From contig JAKSMY010000059.1 in NCBI GenBank assembly GCA_024400275.1, positions 1 through 9,628 on the forward strand: a stretch of 9,628 nucleotides of DNA. Reading direction: 5' to 3'. A model generated the notes under the pieces. That model did not search any database. It saw nothing but the letters and a program-made list of their open reading frames with translations, and was not told the origin of the DNA. Position 1 is the first letter of the stretch. Each line of letters begins with the position of its first letter. Of this stretch, positions 1 to 5,919 are shown piece after piece. The translations under genes and the position numbers were made by a program. Origin of the DNA: Paludibacteraceae bacterium. Lineage in GTDB: Bacteria > Bacteroidota > Bacteroidia > Bacteroidales > Paludibacteraceae.

Positions 1-139
1 GCGATGCAATAGCATTTGGATCATGATTGACACATGCAATCACTTTGGCACATTTCTCTCCATCAACGTATGCTCTTTCTACACCGGTGCTGGTACCGCC
101 TGCACCGCAAAACAAATCTATATACAAAAGTTTCTTCAT
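1..139 (-). CDS. DNA (cytosine-5) methyltransferase, N-terminal part
   Basis: This gene is cut by the left window edge; only the first 46 codons are visible. They encode MKKLLYIDLFCGAGGTSTGV and continue to a NHDPNAIAS segment. DLFCGAGG is motif I (SAM binding) of C5-cytosine methyltransferases, and NHD fits motif II, where an acidic residue contacts SAM. Such enzymes flip out cytosine and methylate C5. In phages they usually protect the genome from host restriction, either alone or with other orphan methyltransferases. The start is the ATG at 137-139, 22 bp downstream of the stop of the preceding methyltransferase gene, so the two are almost certainly cotranscribed. The catalytic PCQ motif lies outside the window, so activity cannot be judged. 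Family assignment is very secure; target sequence is unknown. Confidence 0.9.
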   Translation of the reverse strand, partial: MKKLLYIDLFCGAGGTSTGVERAYVDGEKCAKVIACVNHDPNAIAS

Positions 140-161
140 ATCATTTTAACCGTATCTTTAA

Positions 162-1178
162 TTATTCCAAGTCAAACAGTGATTTACTTGCCTCTATTCG
201 TCTAAGGCATATCTTGTGGAAGTCGGGGTTTAGTTCCGTGCCTATATAGTGGCGGCGCAACTTACGAGCCACACAAGCGGTCGTTCCGCTACCCATAAAC
301 GGGTCATACACTACACCACCTTCTGGGCATCCTGCCAATATACAATCCTTTACCAGCGTTTCGGGGTACATAGCATAATGCGCTTCGGGGCTTGGCTTGG
401 TCGCTACCGTCCATACATCACGCTTATTGCGGACAGGATGGAGTTTGTCTTGCATACCTTCTGCTCTCCGTAGGTGCATTGTGTTTGGCCGCTGACCATT
501 ATCAGCGAGGTTCTTGAATTTCCAATGCTCATGACTACCTGCGGCTATCTTCTGACCAATGGTATAGTATTTCTCGCTACCCTTATTCATCGTGTCCTTC
601 CGTCCATTGTAGCCGGTGGCTTCCTCTTGTATCGCTTCGTGGTCAAAGTAATATCTTGCCGACTTGGTTAGTAGGAAGATATACTCGTGCGACTTGGTGC
701 ATCTATCGGTTACGCCTTCGGGCATTGGGTTTGGCTTGTGCCAAATAATATCCTGACGCAAGTACCAGCCATCAGCACGCAACGAAAAAGCCGTCATCCA
801 CGGAATACCGATTAAGTCCTTCGGCTTGTAACCTTCCATAGATTTGGTTATACTGTTCACATTCTTACGCAGTCCCTTCTTATTCTTCGGGTCTTGGCTG
901 TTCTTATGGTCGCCGGTTCCTGAATAACTATCACCCAAATTGAGCCATAGTGTTCCGGTCGGCTTCATACAGCGTTTGATTTCGTGGAATACTGCCACTA
1001 ACTTTTGCACATACGCTTCGGGCGTTTCTTCCAAACCTATTTGGTCTTTATGCCCGTAGTCGCGCAGTCCGTAATAAGGTGGCGAGGTGACGCAGCAGTC
1101 GATACACTCGCCAGGCAGTTTCTTCAACTGCTCCAACGCTTCCGCATTAAATACTATGTCTAATTTTGTTAATGCCAT
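162..1178 (-). CDS. Site-specific DNA amino-methyltransferase (SPPY type, likely N4-cytosine or N6-adenine)
   Basis: This 338-aa protein transfers a methyl group from SAM to an exocyclic amino group in DNA. The catalytic motif TSPPYYGLRDYG is near residues 31-42, and the SAM-binding motif DPFMGSGTT is near residues 292-300. Catalytic motif before SAM motif is the beta-class order. SPPY is typical of N4-cytosine enzymes and DPPY of N6-adenine, but SPPY alone does not settle the base. The frame is open to a GTG at 1217, which would overlap the zinc-ribbon gene by 17 bp. I prefer the ATG at 1178 (MALTKLDIVF) because the upstream residues (Cys/Gly-rich, 13 aa) look unlike the family N-terminus. 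Neither start has a clear ribosome site. It lies directly upstream of the C5-methyltransferase, and no restriction enzyme is visible, so it is probably an orphan anti-restriction or regulatory methylase. Confidence 0.9.
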   Translation of the reverse strand: MALTKLDIVFNAEALEQLKKLPGECIDCCVTSPPYYGLRDYGHKDQIGLEETPEAYVQKLVAVFHEIKRCMKPTGTLWLNLGDSYSGTGDHKNSQDPKNKKGLRKNVNSITKSMEGYKPKDLIGIPWMTAFSLRADGWYLRQDIIWHKPNPMPEGVTDRCTKSHEYIFLLTKSARYYFDHEAIQEEATGYNGRKDTMNKGSEKYYTIGQKIAAGSHEHWKFKNLADNGQRPNTMHLRRAEGMQDKLHPVRNKRDVWTVATKPSPEAHYAMYPETLVKDCILAGCPEGGVVYDPFMGSGTTACVARKLRRHYIGTELNPDFHKICLRRIEASKSLFDLE

Positions 1179-1200
1179 ATTGTAGCCGCAGCCGCAGCGA

Positions 1201-1374
1201 TTATTTAATATCTTCACTGATTACTCTGCCGTTCTCTGCCCAGATGGTGCGCCAATGGTCATTTTGTGCGCCGCAATGCGGACAAATGGAATAATGCACT
1301 TGTCCTTCTCCGAACTCTCCTCTTGCAAGGATATTCGCATTGTAACTCTTTCCGCAATGTTTACAGGTTCTCAT
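1201..1374 (-). CDS. Small zinc-ribbon protein
   Basis: A 57-aa protein starting MRTCKHCGKSY with a second knuckle CPHCGAQNDHW about 27 residues on. The two CxxCG knuckles form a standard zinc ribbon. The ATG at 1372-1374 overlaps the stop of the previous gene in an ATGA arrangement, which argues for translational coupling. An upstream ATG at 1398 in the same frame would overlap the neighbour by 28 bp and is less likely. Zinc ribbons this small in phages may bind nucleic acid or scaffold a partner, and the sequence does not say which. Its position immediately before the methyltransferase genes is the only functional hint. Confidence 0.75.
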   Translation of the reverse strand: MRTCKHCGKSYNANILARGEFGEGQVHYSICPHCGAQNDHWRTIWAENGRVISEDIK

Positions 1375-1577
1375 AGTTGATGTAACATATTGTAACATTC
1401 TCTTTCGTATCTTCGAGTTTCCAATTCCGAAAGTTTATGCCACAACTTTAATCTTGATACGGCTTTTTTGAACTGTTCTTTGTTGTAAGGTCTCTTTCGT
1501 AGAGAAATATCAAATAGACTTAATTTCATCTTACCAAAGTAACACATGAGAATTTTTCTCGCTAATCGTTTTTTCAT
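1371..1577 (-). CDS. Small basic hypothetical phage protein
   Basis: A 68-aa, strongly basic protein (many Lys/Arg, including RKRPYNKEQFKKA) with predicted helical character and no motif I recognise. The start is decided by an excellent ribosome site, AAGGAGA, about 8 bases before the ATG at 1577. Its end overlaps the zinc-ribbon gene by 4 bp. The gap to the ASCH gene upstream is only 16 bp, so it belongs to the same leftward transcript. High basic charge would suit nucleic-acid binding, but that is only inference. The strong ribosome site and coupling support a real gene. Confidence 0.7.
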   Translation of the reverse strand: MKKRLARKILMCYFGKMKLSLFDISLRKRPYNKEQFKKAVSRLKLWHKLSELETRRYERECYNMLHQL

Positions 1578-1593
1578 ATTATTTTCTCCTTTC

Positions 1594-2145
1594 TTAATCT
1601 ACCAATTCAAATTCGTAAACAAACACATAGGGGTTTATATCCCAAGTGCTTTTTTTAGAAACCTTGTCGATAAGGATTGAGAACGCGTCTTTGGCTGAAT
1701 AAAATCCTTTGTTACGCTCAAAGTAATAGTGCATTGAGTCTCCAAACTTCTCTCTCCTTATTCCCTCTCGCAAGCAATCCTCATCGCTAATGTCCTGCAA
1801 TCGCTCTACTCGGATATTGGTAATACGGATATGGTGCGGCATAAGTTCTGCCTTAACGAACATTTTGTTCTTCCATCCTGCCTGCTTCTTATAGCATTCA
1901 TGTATCCAATCCCCACCATTCCATGTATCTCTGTAACTCTGTGCAATCGCAACTACTTCTCCTACTTGATAGTGTGCGTATGCGTCTATTATTTCACTTG
2001 TTCGTTTTTCGATTGGAATTTCCTCGTCCATTAAAAAATCTTCGTCTATTCCTATGAGTTTTACTACTCTCCTCGTCATCGTCTTGCGACCTTCAAGGGC
2101 GGATTGCGTCAGTCCGTACTTGTCTTTGAACATTATCTTTTTCAT
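1594..2145 (-). CDS. ASCH-domain protein
   Basis: A 183-aa protein resembling phage ASCH-domain proteins. The N-terminal block GLTQSALEGRKTMTRR (residues 11-26) is the characteristic loop and basic motif of these proteins. The segment ITNIRVERLQDISDEDCLREG (near 108-128) matches the later strand-helix part, and the C-terminal FVYEFELVD is a closing strand. ASCH domains are PUA-like beta-barrels linked to RNA binding or RNA-modification chemistry; one member, YqfB, is an N4-acetylcytidine amidohydrolase. The middle (residues 35-75) looks like an insertion. The start at 2145 overlaps the preceding gene by 4 bp (AAATGA), with a GAAAGGG ribosome site inside that gene. Cotranscription with methyltransferases is suggestive, but the substrate is unknown. 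Confidence 0.75.
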   Translation of the reverse strand: MKKIMFKDKYGLTQSALEGRKTMTRRVVKLIGIDEDFLMDEEIPIEKRTSEIIDAYAHYQVGEVVAIAQSYRDTWNGGDWIHECYKKQAGWKNKMFVKAELMPHHIRITNIRVERLQDISDEDCLREGIRREKFGDSMHYYFERNKGFYSAKDAFSILIDKVSKKSTWDINPYVFVYEFELVD

Positions 2146-2360
2146 TTGTTTACCCTTTCTAATTTAAGTTTAATTTCAATTGGCTCATCGTCCGACCATT
2201 GCGGATTGATACCTTCGGGCAGGTCGGAATCCGAAATACGGATATAATCTTCTTCTCCGTTGTCAGCAGTCCAAATTCCAGCCGGTTCCAATTTCTCCGG
2301 TTTGACATTTATGTTTACAAACACAGCTCCATCTGCATCTCTCGTTGTCCACGCTTTCAT
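2142..2360 (-). CDS. Small acidic hypothetical phage protein
   Basis: A 72-aa acidic protein beginning MKAWTTRDADGAVFVNINVK. It looks like a short beta-rich fold of a type common in Bacteroidales phage early operons, but I know no function. The start is fixed by a near-perfect AAGGAGGAA ribosome site, whose bases also encode the last residues of the preceding gene. The preceding stop TAG ends two bases before this ATG. The 3' end overlaps the ASCH gene by 4 bp. The tight coupling on both sides makes it convincing as a gene despite the lack of a domain. Confidence 0.8.
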   Translation of the reverse strand: MKAWTTRDADGAVFVNINVKPEKLEPAGIWTADNGEEDYIRISDSDLPEGINPQWSDDEPIEIKLKLERVNK

Positions 2361-2362
2361 AA

Positions 2363-2548
2363 CTATTCCTCCTTATTTGATATTTGGCTATCAACGAGAC
2401 CTTTCTCCCAATTAAATAACCAATCAATAGCATATTCTATCCACTCTAAAACGAATCTTAACGTTGCACATAGAACGGAAATAAATTGCGTCACAATAAT
2501 CAATGGCAACGATATTAACACCAACAAACCAATTAAAAACTTTTTCAT
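2363..2548 (-). CDS. Small membrane protein, hypothetical
   Basis: A 61-aa protein starting MKKFLIGLLVLISLPLIIV. It has one clear N-terminal hydrophobic segment (about residues 4-28), a second weaker hydrophobic/aromatic stretch (VLEWIEYAIDWLFNW) that may be amphipathic, and a polar tail. An in-frame ATG at 2554 exists, but the GGAGG site at 2556-2560 would then lie one base away. With the ATG at 2548 the spacing is a normal 7 bases, so I chose 2548. Its stop is two bases before the next start. Function unknown; a phage inner-membrane protein is the most that can be said. Confidence 0.7.
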   Translation of the reverse strand: MKKFLIGLLVLISLPLIIVTQFISVLCATLRFVLEWIEYAIDWLFNWEKGLVDSQISNKEE

Positions 2549-2597
2549 AATCATTCCTCCACTTTATGGGTACATTGAACTATATTCTTTTCATTAT

Positions 2598-2753
2598 CTA
2601 CTTTTTGCAAAACTTACAATAAAAAACACATCTTGCTGAACCTACTTTGGCTTTTACTTGTGCAATTTCCATGTTGAATGGGCACGGAGTTAAACAATCT
2701 AATCCGTTTATTTCATACGGTATTTCCTGATACATAACTAACTTCGGCTCCAT
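2598..2753 (-). CDS. 51-aa Cys-rich small phage protein
   Basis: A short gene encoding 51 residues, starting MEPKLVMYQEIPYEINGLDC, then TPCPFN, and ending VFYCKFCKK. Five cysteines arranged as C-x3-C and C-x3-C-x2-C suggest a metal-binding knuckle. The pattern (short beta strand, then C..PCPF, then CxxC) resembles small proteins common in Bacteroidales phage operons. The ATG overlaps the previous stop by one base (TAATG) and follows an AAGGAGA ribosome site at a good distance. Function unknown. Its position in an otherwise empty gap of about 200 bp and the ribosome site make it convincing. Confidence 0.7.
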   Translation of the reverse strand: MEPKLVMYQEIPYEINGLDCLTPCPFNMEIAQVKAKVGSARCVFYCKFCKK

Positions 2754-3100
2754 TATAGTCTCTCCTTTATAGCGTTACAAATTTCATCTACACTTGCAAG
2801 GTGTGTCAGTCCGAGAATATCCGTAAAGAACTCACGAGCCGCAGCAGGAGATTTCTCAATTACATTTTGGGCAATATCCGTGGTACTGCACTCTATTTCT
2901 GCATATTCCTCTTTTGTTCGTCTCTTTAACTCCTCACGCAAATTATCTGTGTCAATGTTTTCCAATTCTGGGCGATCATCTTCATCTACGAGATTATACA
3001 TAGATGGTTCAAAACCGATATTAACATTAGTGCAACCATCATGGCGAGCCTCGTCTATCATATTCTGCAACTCGTCAATGTCTTTTGTAATGTATTCCAT
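2753..3100 (-). CDS. Hypothetical acidic phage protein
   Basis: A 115-aa, strongly acidic, mostly helical protein (MEYITKDIDELQNMIDEA...). It has a DEDDRPELENIDTDNLREEL segment in the middle and a C-terminal helical half with KSPAAAREFF and SVDEICNAIKERL. No cysteine or catalytic motif is evident. The low pI and helix content would suit a protein-binding or DNA-mimic role, but nothing proves that. The stop overlaps the next start by one base. The ATG at 3100 has no clear ribosome site. It lies downstream of the replication protein gene and a possible 36-aa gene. Confidence 0.75.
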   Translation of the reverse strand: MEYITKDIDELQNMIDEARHDGCTNVNIGFEPSMYNLVDEDDRPELENIDTDNLREELKRRTKEEYAEIECSTTDIAQNVIEKSPAAAREFFTDILGLTHLASVDEICNAIKERL

Positions 3101-3109
3101 AGGGCAAAC

Positions 3110-3220
3110 TTAATTTGGATAATAACCTAATAAATCTCGAAGCGTCTCTGCTTCCTGTTTGATGATGGCATCGGTGATAATCTCGCTCAAGCCATTAGTG
3201 TCTTGATTCGTGTTTAACAT
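3110..3220 (-). CDS. Possible 36-aa phage protein
   Basis: A short open frame (MLNTNQDTNGLSEIITDAII..., ending LRDLLGYYPN) that exactly fills the gap between the DUF4373 gene (stop at 3228) and the 115-aa gene (start 3100). It has an amphipathic helix-like composition (ITDAIIKQEAETLRDLLG). No ribosome site is visible, so support is limited to position, protein-like composition, and correct strand and spacing. Confidence 0.45.
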   Translation of the reverse strand: MLNTNQDTNGLSEIITDAIIKQEAETLRDLLGYYPN

Positions 3221-3227
3221 ATTCGTA

Positions 3228-4304
3228 TCATTTTGAGTAAACAACATATTCCAACTTCACGCCGGCACCGTATAACTCTCTCAATATAGGAGCAAGCCGA
3301 CCAAGGTATTTCTCAATGTAGTGCGCCGCCTTCTCATTCAAAACATATAAACGCAACTTCTTTTCGTCTTCATCATACCGCAGCCCACGGTACGCATTAA
3401 ATACCCATTTATCATATATCCGTGCCCGGCGCATAATATCCACATACGCATCTATATTACGGCACTCCGCTACATTGGCACGCGGAGCATTGGCATACTT
3501 ATTCTCGCGCTTCACATTCCACAGCCCTGTTGCGTCTTTCTTGTTCTCAAAGAAATCGTCATACTGACCTTTCCAACCTGGGTGCATCATGTCAATCAGT
3601 CCGTCTGCCTCGTCACATGGCGAAACGGCCAACTTACGCATCATATTCCCAACGATGGCAAGATACTCCTCGTCCGTCACTTTCTCCGACCAGTTATGAC
3701 CGCCGCCTTCCGGCTCAACTTCTTCGACTTCGGCTTTTTGATTTATTTTTTCTTGTTGTTGTTGTCGTTGTTGTTGTTGTTGTATATTATTCTCCTTTAT
3801 CTCCTTACTCTCCTTACTTTCCTTTATCTCTTTTTCTTTCTTTTGGTTCTTTTCTTTCTCAAAACGCTCACCTTTGCTACAATTTTGCGTGCGACTGCTA
3901 TCGCTTTGTTCTACCTCTGTTGTAGCATTGCTATTATTTTGCTTATTTGCTGCCTTTGCCTTTCCCCCCAACGAACCGGCACGGGCACGCCGTTCCTTGC
4001 TCTCCTCCATCACGCGCAATCGCTCCCTCAGACTATTGCTATAGAAACTGCCGTCCTCCATAACAAACAAGCCATAGTTGGTGACAACTTGGCGTATTTT
4101 GTCTGCACTGAAATGGAAATCCCACTCAAGCGACACGTATGTCTCGTCTTCGTCCGGTAACTTATGGTCTGTCTCAGGTCCTAATCGCTCTATCAGTTTC
4201 CAATAGATAGCGAGACCGTCACCGCCCATCTCTCTTTGAAGTTTGATTAACTTCTGATCCTGACTTGCATTGAAGTCGTGAGGAAAGTAATAAACACTTT
4301 TCAT
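3228..4304 (-). CDS. DUF4373 replication protein with DnaA domain-I-like C-terminus
   Basis: A 358-aa protein. Residues 3-105 (VYYFPHDFNASQDQKLIKLQ, then GDGLAIYWKLIE) form the DUF4373 / Lin1244-Lin1753 N-terminal domain of phage replication proteins, a winged-helix-like fold. Residues 106-200 are a charged, low-complexity linker including K/E/S repeats and a poly-Gln tract (QQQQQRQQQQ, residues 175-184). Residues 285-356 (YDKWVFNAYRGLRY ... LRLYVLNEKAAHYIEKYLGR ... VKLEYVV) follow the layout of DnaA domain I. That domain self-associates and recruits the DnaB helicase in DnaA. I infer a phage origin-binding initiator or helicase-loader role. The start ATG at 4304 lies 24 bases after a tRNA gene on the same strand. 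The DnaA-like reading is by eye only; DUF4373 is secure. Confidence 0.85.
   Translation of the reverse strand: MKSVYYFPHDFNASQDQKLIKLQREMGGDGLAIYWKLIERLGPETDHKLPDEDETYVSLEWDFHFSADKIRQVVTNYGLFVMEDGSFYSNSLRERLRVMEESKERRARAGSLGGKAKAANKQNNSNATTEVEQSDSSRTQNCSKGERFEKEKNQKKEKEIKESKESKEIKENNIQQQQQRQQQQEKINQKAEVEEVEPEGGGHNWSEKVTDEEYLAIVGNMMRKLAVSPCDEADGLIDMMHPGWKGQYDDFFENKKDATGLWNVKRENKYANAPRANVAECRNIDAYVDIMRRARIYDKWVFNAYRGLRYDEDEKKLRLYVLNEKAAHYIEKYLGRLAPILRELYGAGVKLEYVVYSK
3753..3782 (-). repeat. CAA trinucleotide repeat coding poly-Gln
   Basis: Ten consecutive triplets on the minus strand read CAA five times, CGA once, CAA four times. They encode the Gln tract in the linker of the DUF4373 protein. 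Slippage would change linker length in steps of one residue without breaking the frame. Confidence 0.9.
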
Positions 4305-4328
4305 ATTGCGCGTTGATTGTTTATATTG

Positions 4329-4403
4329 TGTTCCGAGCAGGATTCGAACCTACGACCTTCAGATTATGAGTCTGACGCTACTGACCAACTGCGCTATCGG
4401 AAC
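4329..4403 (-). tRNA. tRNA with CAT anticodon (Met, or Ile2)
   Basis: The minus strand folds into a complete cloverleaf. The acceptor stem is GTTCCGA/TCGGAAC with discriminator A. The D arm has GCGC/GCGT with a GTTGG loop. The anticodon arm is TCAGA-CTCATAA-TCTGA (anticodon CAT). The T arm is GTAGG-TTCGAAT-CCTGC. CCA is not encoded. The first pair is G-C, so it lacks the mismatched 1:72 pair of bacterial initiator tRNA. It is therefore elongator tRNA-Met, or tRNA-Ile2 that needs lysidine at C34. It sits inside the phage operon on the coding strand, 24 bases before the DUF4373 gene, so it is phage-borne cargo rather than the integration site. Confidence 0.95.
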
Positions 4404-4596
4404 TAATTGCATACAGGTGCGGCGCATTCGCTACATGACACTTGCAACAAATCTCATGACAGATTCATCATGCCGTCCGCTTACCGACTTACCCTGTATG
4501 CTGTCGCCACGGAATAGACTTCACTACACCTTACGTTAGGCAGTAAGACTACGCTTATTCTATACCACCCATTGACGCTTCAATCGGGCTTGGCTT
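4404..4596 (-). other. Non-coding 193-base spacer with inverted repeats
   Basis: No convincing reading frame lies between the DUF3127 gene and the tRNA. The spacer would be transcribed as part of the operon. It has a 9-bp inverted repeat, GCATACAGG at 4409-4417 and CCTGTATGC at 4493-4501, enclosing smaller hairpins (CATGA/TCATG, and CTTAC/GTAAG nearer 4540). It could be a structured RNA, a tRNA-processing leader, or a replication-origin-like DNA site. I cannot choose between these, and it matches no tRNA fold. Confidence 0.4.
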
Positions 4597-5007
4597 TTAG
4601 TCTTTTCTTTTTGTACCTCCTAAAGACTGTACTAATTGTGCTTGAACATCACGAATATCCTTTGCACCGGTATATTCTCGTACACTGAATGCCGTATTCG
4701 TTGTGAACCACCTCTCGTCATCACCATTACCATACGGACGGCTCTCTATCTCAAACAGGACTGTTATAGGCGGCAAATCGAATAACTCTCCATCTTTCTG
4801 ATAATACTTCTTGTATGCGTCTATATTGTCTCCTCGAACATCAAAGGCAATCTTATGACGGAATCTATCATCTATATTGGGGTCGTCATCCCTATTCAAT
4901 GTCTCAATGACAAATGTCTGCTTGCGCCATGTTTTTTGGGTGTTGGCGCTTACGCCATGCTCCTCCTGGCACACGGCTATCACCCTTCCACTTGCTGTAT
5001 ATGACAT
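4597..5007 (-). CDS. DUF3127 family protein (OB-fold-like)
   Basis: A 136-aa protein. It has the DUF3127 layout: a first strand MSYTASGRVIAV, then WRKQTFVIET (27-36), HKIAFDVRGDNID (51-63), VLFEIESRPYGN (83-94) and RWFTTNTAFSVREY (99-112). This family is common in Bacteroidota and their phages and is thought to adopt an OB-like barrel. Beside the replication protein, an ssDNA-binding or recombination role is plausible but inferred. The frame is open upstream to 5112, but that would overlap the membrane-protein gene by 101 bp. The ATG at 5007, four bases after that gene's stop and starting exactly at the family N-terminus, is far better. The tail VQSLGGTKRKD is basic. Confidence 0.8.
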   Translation of the reverse strand: MSYTASGRVIAVCQEEHGVSANTQKTWRKQTFVIETLNRDDDPNIDDRFRHKIAFDVRGDNIDAYKKYYQKDGELFDLPPITVLFEIESRPYGNGDDERWFTTNTAFSVREYTGAKDIRDVQAQLVQSLGGTKRKD

Positions 5008-5011
5008 AATC

Positions 5012-5317
5012 TTAGCGGTTTTTATAGGTGTCAAATGCTTGTTTTCTTCTTTCCTTCTCGCGTTTTCTCTCCTCAAAATACAATGTGGCAAGCCAATAGA
5101 TAAGAATACCATTGAGCAGCACGCATATTGTACTTGCGAAAATTAGCCAAACCGGAATTTCACAATAGTAACTCATACATATTAACAACCACTCGAAGGA
5201 CGAGAATAAGGTTAATACAACGATTAGCCGCAGCCGCCCTTCTTGCCGGTCTGCCATTCTACGATAACGTTCTAATTGAATTTGATTGATACTTGATAAT
5301 GCTGATGTTGTTTGCAT
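5012..5317 (-). CDS. Two-TM membrane protein, hypothetical
   Basis: A 101-aa protein with a polar N-terminus, two hydrophobic segments (about residues 31-51, LIVVLTLFSSFEWLLICMS, and 54-78, IPVWLIFASTICVLLNGILI) and a highly charged C-terminal helix (YFEERKREKERRKQAF). The charge pattern suggests both ends are cytoplasmic. It is the third gene of the leftward operon, four bases upstream of the DUF3127 gene. Early phage membrane proteins can act in superinfection exclusion or in anchoring replication, but no family is recognised. No ribosome site is visible at the ATG. Confidence 0.65.
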   Translation of the reverse strand: MQTTSALSSINQIQLERYRRMADRQEGRLRLIVVLTLFSSFEWLLICMSYYCEIPVWLIFASTICVLLNGILIYWLATLYFEERKREKERRKQAFDTYKNR

Positions 5318-5345
5318 AACGATTAAAATTTTATTGGTTAAACTT

Positions 5346-5495
5346 CTATTCTGCCTCTCTGTACAATACCCTGAGTATCGGTCTTTCTCGTACAGTCTTT
5401 GAATAATGAGGAATTAAACCCTGCATGTAGGTTACTCTCTGCCGTCTCTGTATCTGCTTAACCGACAGGTGCTCTTTGTTACTACCTCGTGCCAT
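5346..5495 (-). CDS. 49-aa basic small phage protein
   Basis: A short gene encoding MARGSNKEHLSVKQIQRRQR and a further 29 residues ending VLYREAE. It is Arg/Lys-rich and probably helical, consistent with nucleic-acid binding but without a recognised motif. A strong ribosome site (GGGAGGCG) lies about 6 bases before the ATG at 5495 and overlaps the end of the preceding gene, whose stop is two bases upstream. This coupling makes it a convincing gene despite its length. Confidence 0.65.
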   Translation of the reverse strand: MARGSNKEHLSVKQIQRRQRVTYMQGLIPHYSKTVRERPILRVLYREAE

Positions 5496-5497
5496 GA

Positions 5498-5707
5498 TTA
5501 CGCCTCCCGAATAATATGGGTCGTATCAATGCAGTGTTTTTTGCTCACACTCCATACTCCTCTACCCTGTTTCTTCAACTGACTACAAACGCTACGTATG
5601 TTGGCATATTTTGCACAACTCGTAGGCAAGTGCCGTTCCTCACGTACCGCCATCGAAAGCAGGTACTTGTACAATAAAAATTGCTCTTTGATAAATGTTT
5701 CTGCCAT
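5498..5707 (-). CDS. First gene of leftward operon, 69-aa hypothetical
   Basis: A 69-aa basic protein (MAETFIKEQFLLYKYLLSMAV...), helical at its N-terminus. The second half (SCAKYANIRSVCSQLKKQG, then VSKKHCIDTTHIIREA) might be a small winged or helix-turn-helix-like DNA-binding unit, but this is weak. It is the promoter-proximal gene of the leftward transcript, with a leader of about 275 bases from the predicted start site near 5982. Its position matches early regulators such as cro/excisionase-type proteins, which is only a positional inference. The leader contains no obvious Shine-Dalgarno. Confidence 0.65.
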   Translation of the reverse strand: MAETFIKEQFLLYKYLLSMAVREERHLPTSCAKYANIRSVCSQLKKQGRGVWSVSKKHCIDTTHIIREA

Positions 5708-5753
5708 AACTTTGTATTTTTTTACTATTTTTTAGTTGATTTTCTCAAATAAA

Positions 5754-5785
5754 TTTGGTTAAGTAAAAAACATTTTGTACCTTTG
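5754..5785 (+). promoter_or_regulatory. Rightward Bacteroidota promoter
   Basis: TTTG at 5754-5757, a 20-base spacer, and TACCTTTG at 5778-5785 are a perfect match to the Bacteroidota primary-sigma -33/-7 consensus (TTTG ... TAnnTTTG). Transcription would begin near 5792 and run towards the repressor gene at 6216, giving a leader of over 400 bases. It points at, and overlaps, the leftward transcript. Confidence 0.7.
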
Positions 5786-5898
5786 TAGCAAATTTCTGAT
5801 GACCGCCAAGTTTTTGGAAATTTGAATAACATTAAACCATAACTATGTGCTTTTGTGCCGTATTAGCCAAAATGCGCCTAATTTGTGCCAATATCACC

Positions 5899-5919
5899 GG
5901 TGCGGACGCTTCCGCCACC
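5899..5919. promoter_or_regulatory. Hairpin in overlap of opposing transcripts
   Basis: GGTG-CGGA (5899-5906), loop CGCT, then TCCG-C-CACC (5911-5919) form an eight-pair stem with one bulge. It abuts the palindrome CACCGGTG at 5895-5902. No T tract follows on either strand, so it is not a standard intrinsic terminator. It could be a pause or antitermination element in the leader of either transcript. Confidence 0.4.

Noticed and set aside
2199..2639. Plus-strand open frame of 146 codons
   Set aside because: It is antisense to three coupled minus-strand genes with strong ribosome sites.
3530..4160. Long plus-strand open frames (131 and 192 codons)
   Set aside because: They are antisense shadows of the DUF4373 gene; the runs of Val or Leu arise from the complement of the CAA repeat.
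4409..4501. Second tRNA-like fold upstream of the tRNA
   Set aside because: The 9-bp closing stem is the wrong length and there is no T-loop consensus, so I list it only as a possible structured spacer.
4306..4539. Plus-strand open frame of 77 codons
   Set aside because: It runs antisense across the tRNA; SRIRTYDLQIM is the familiar false translation of a tRNA complement.
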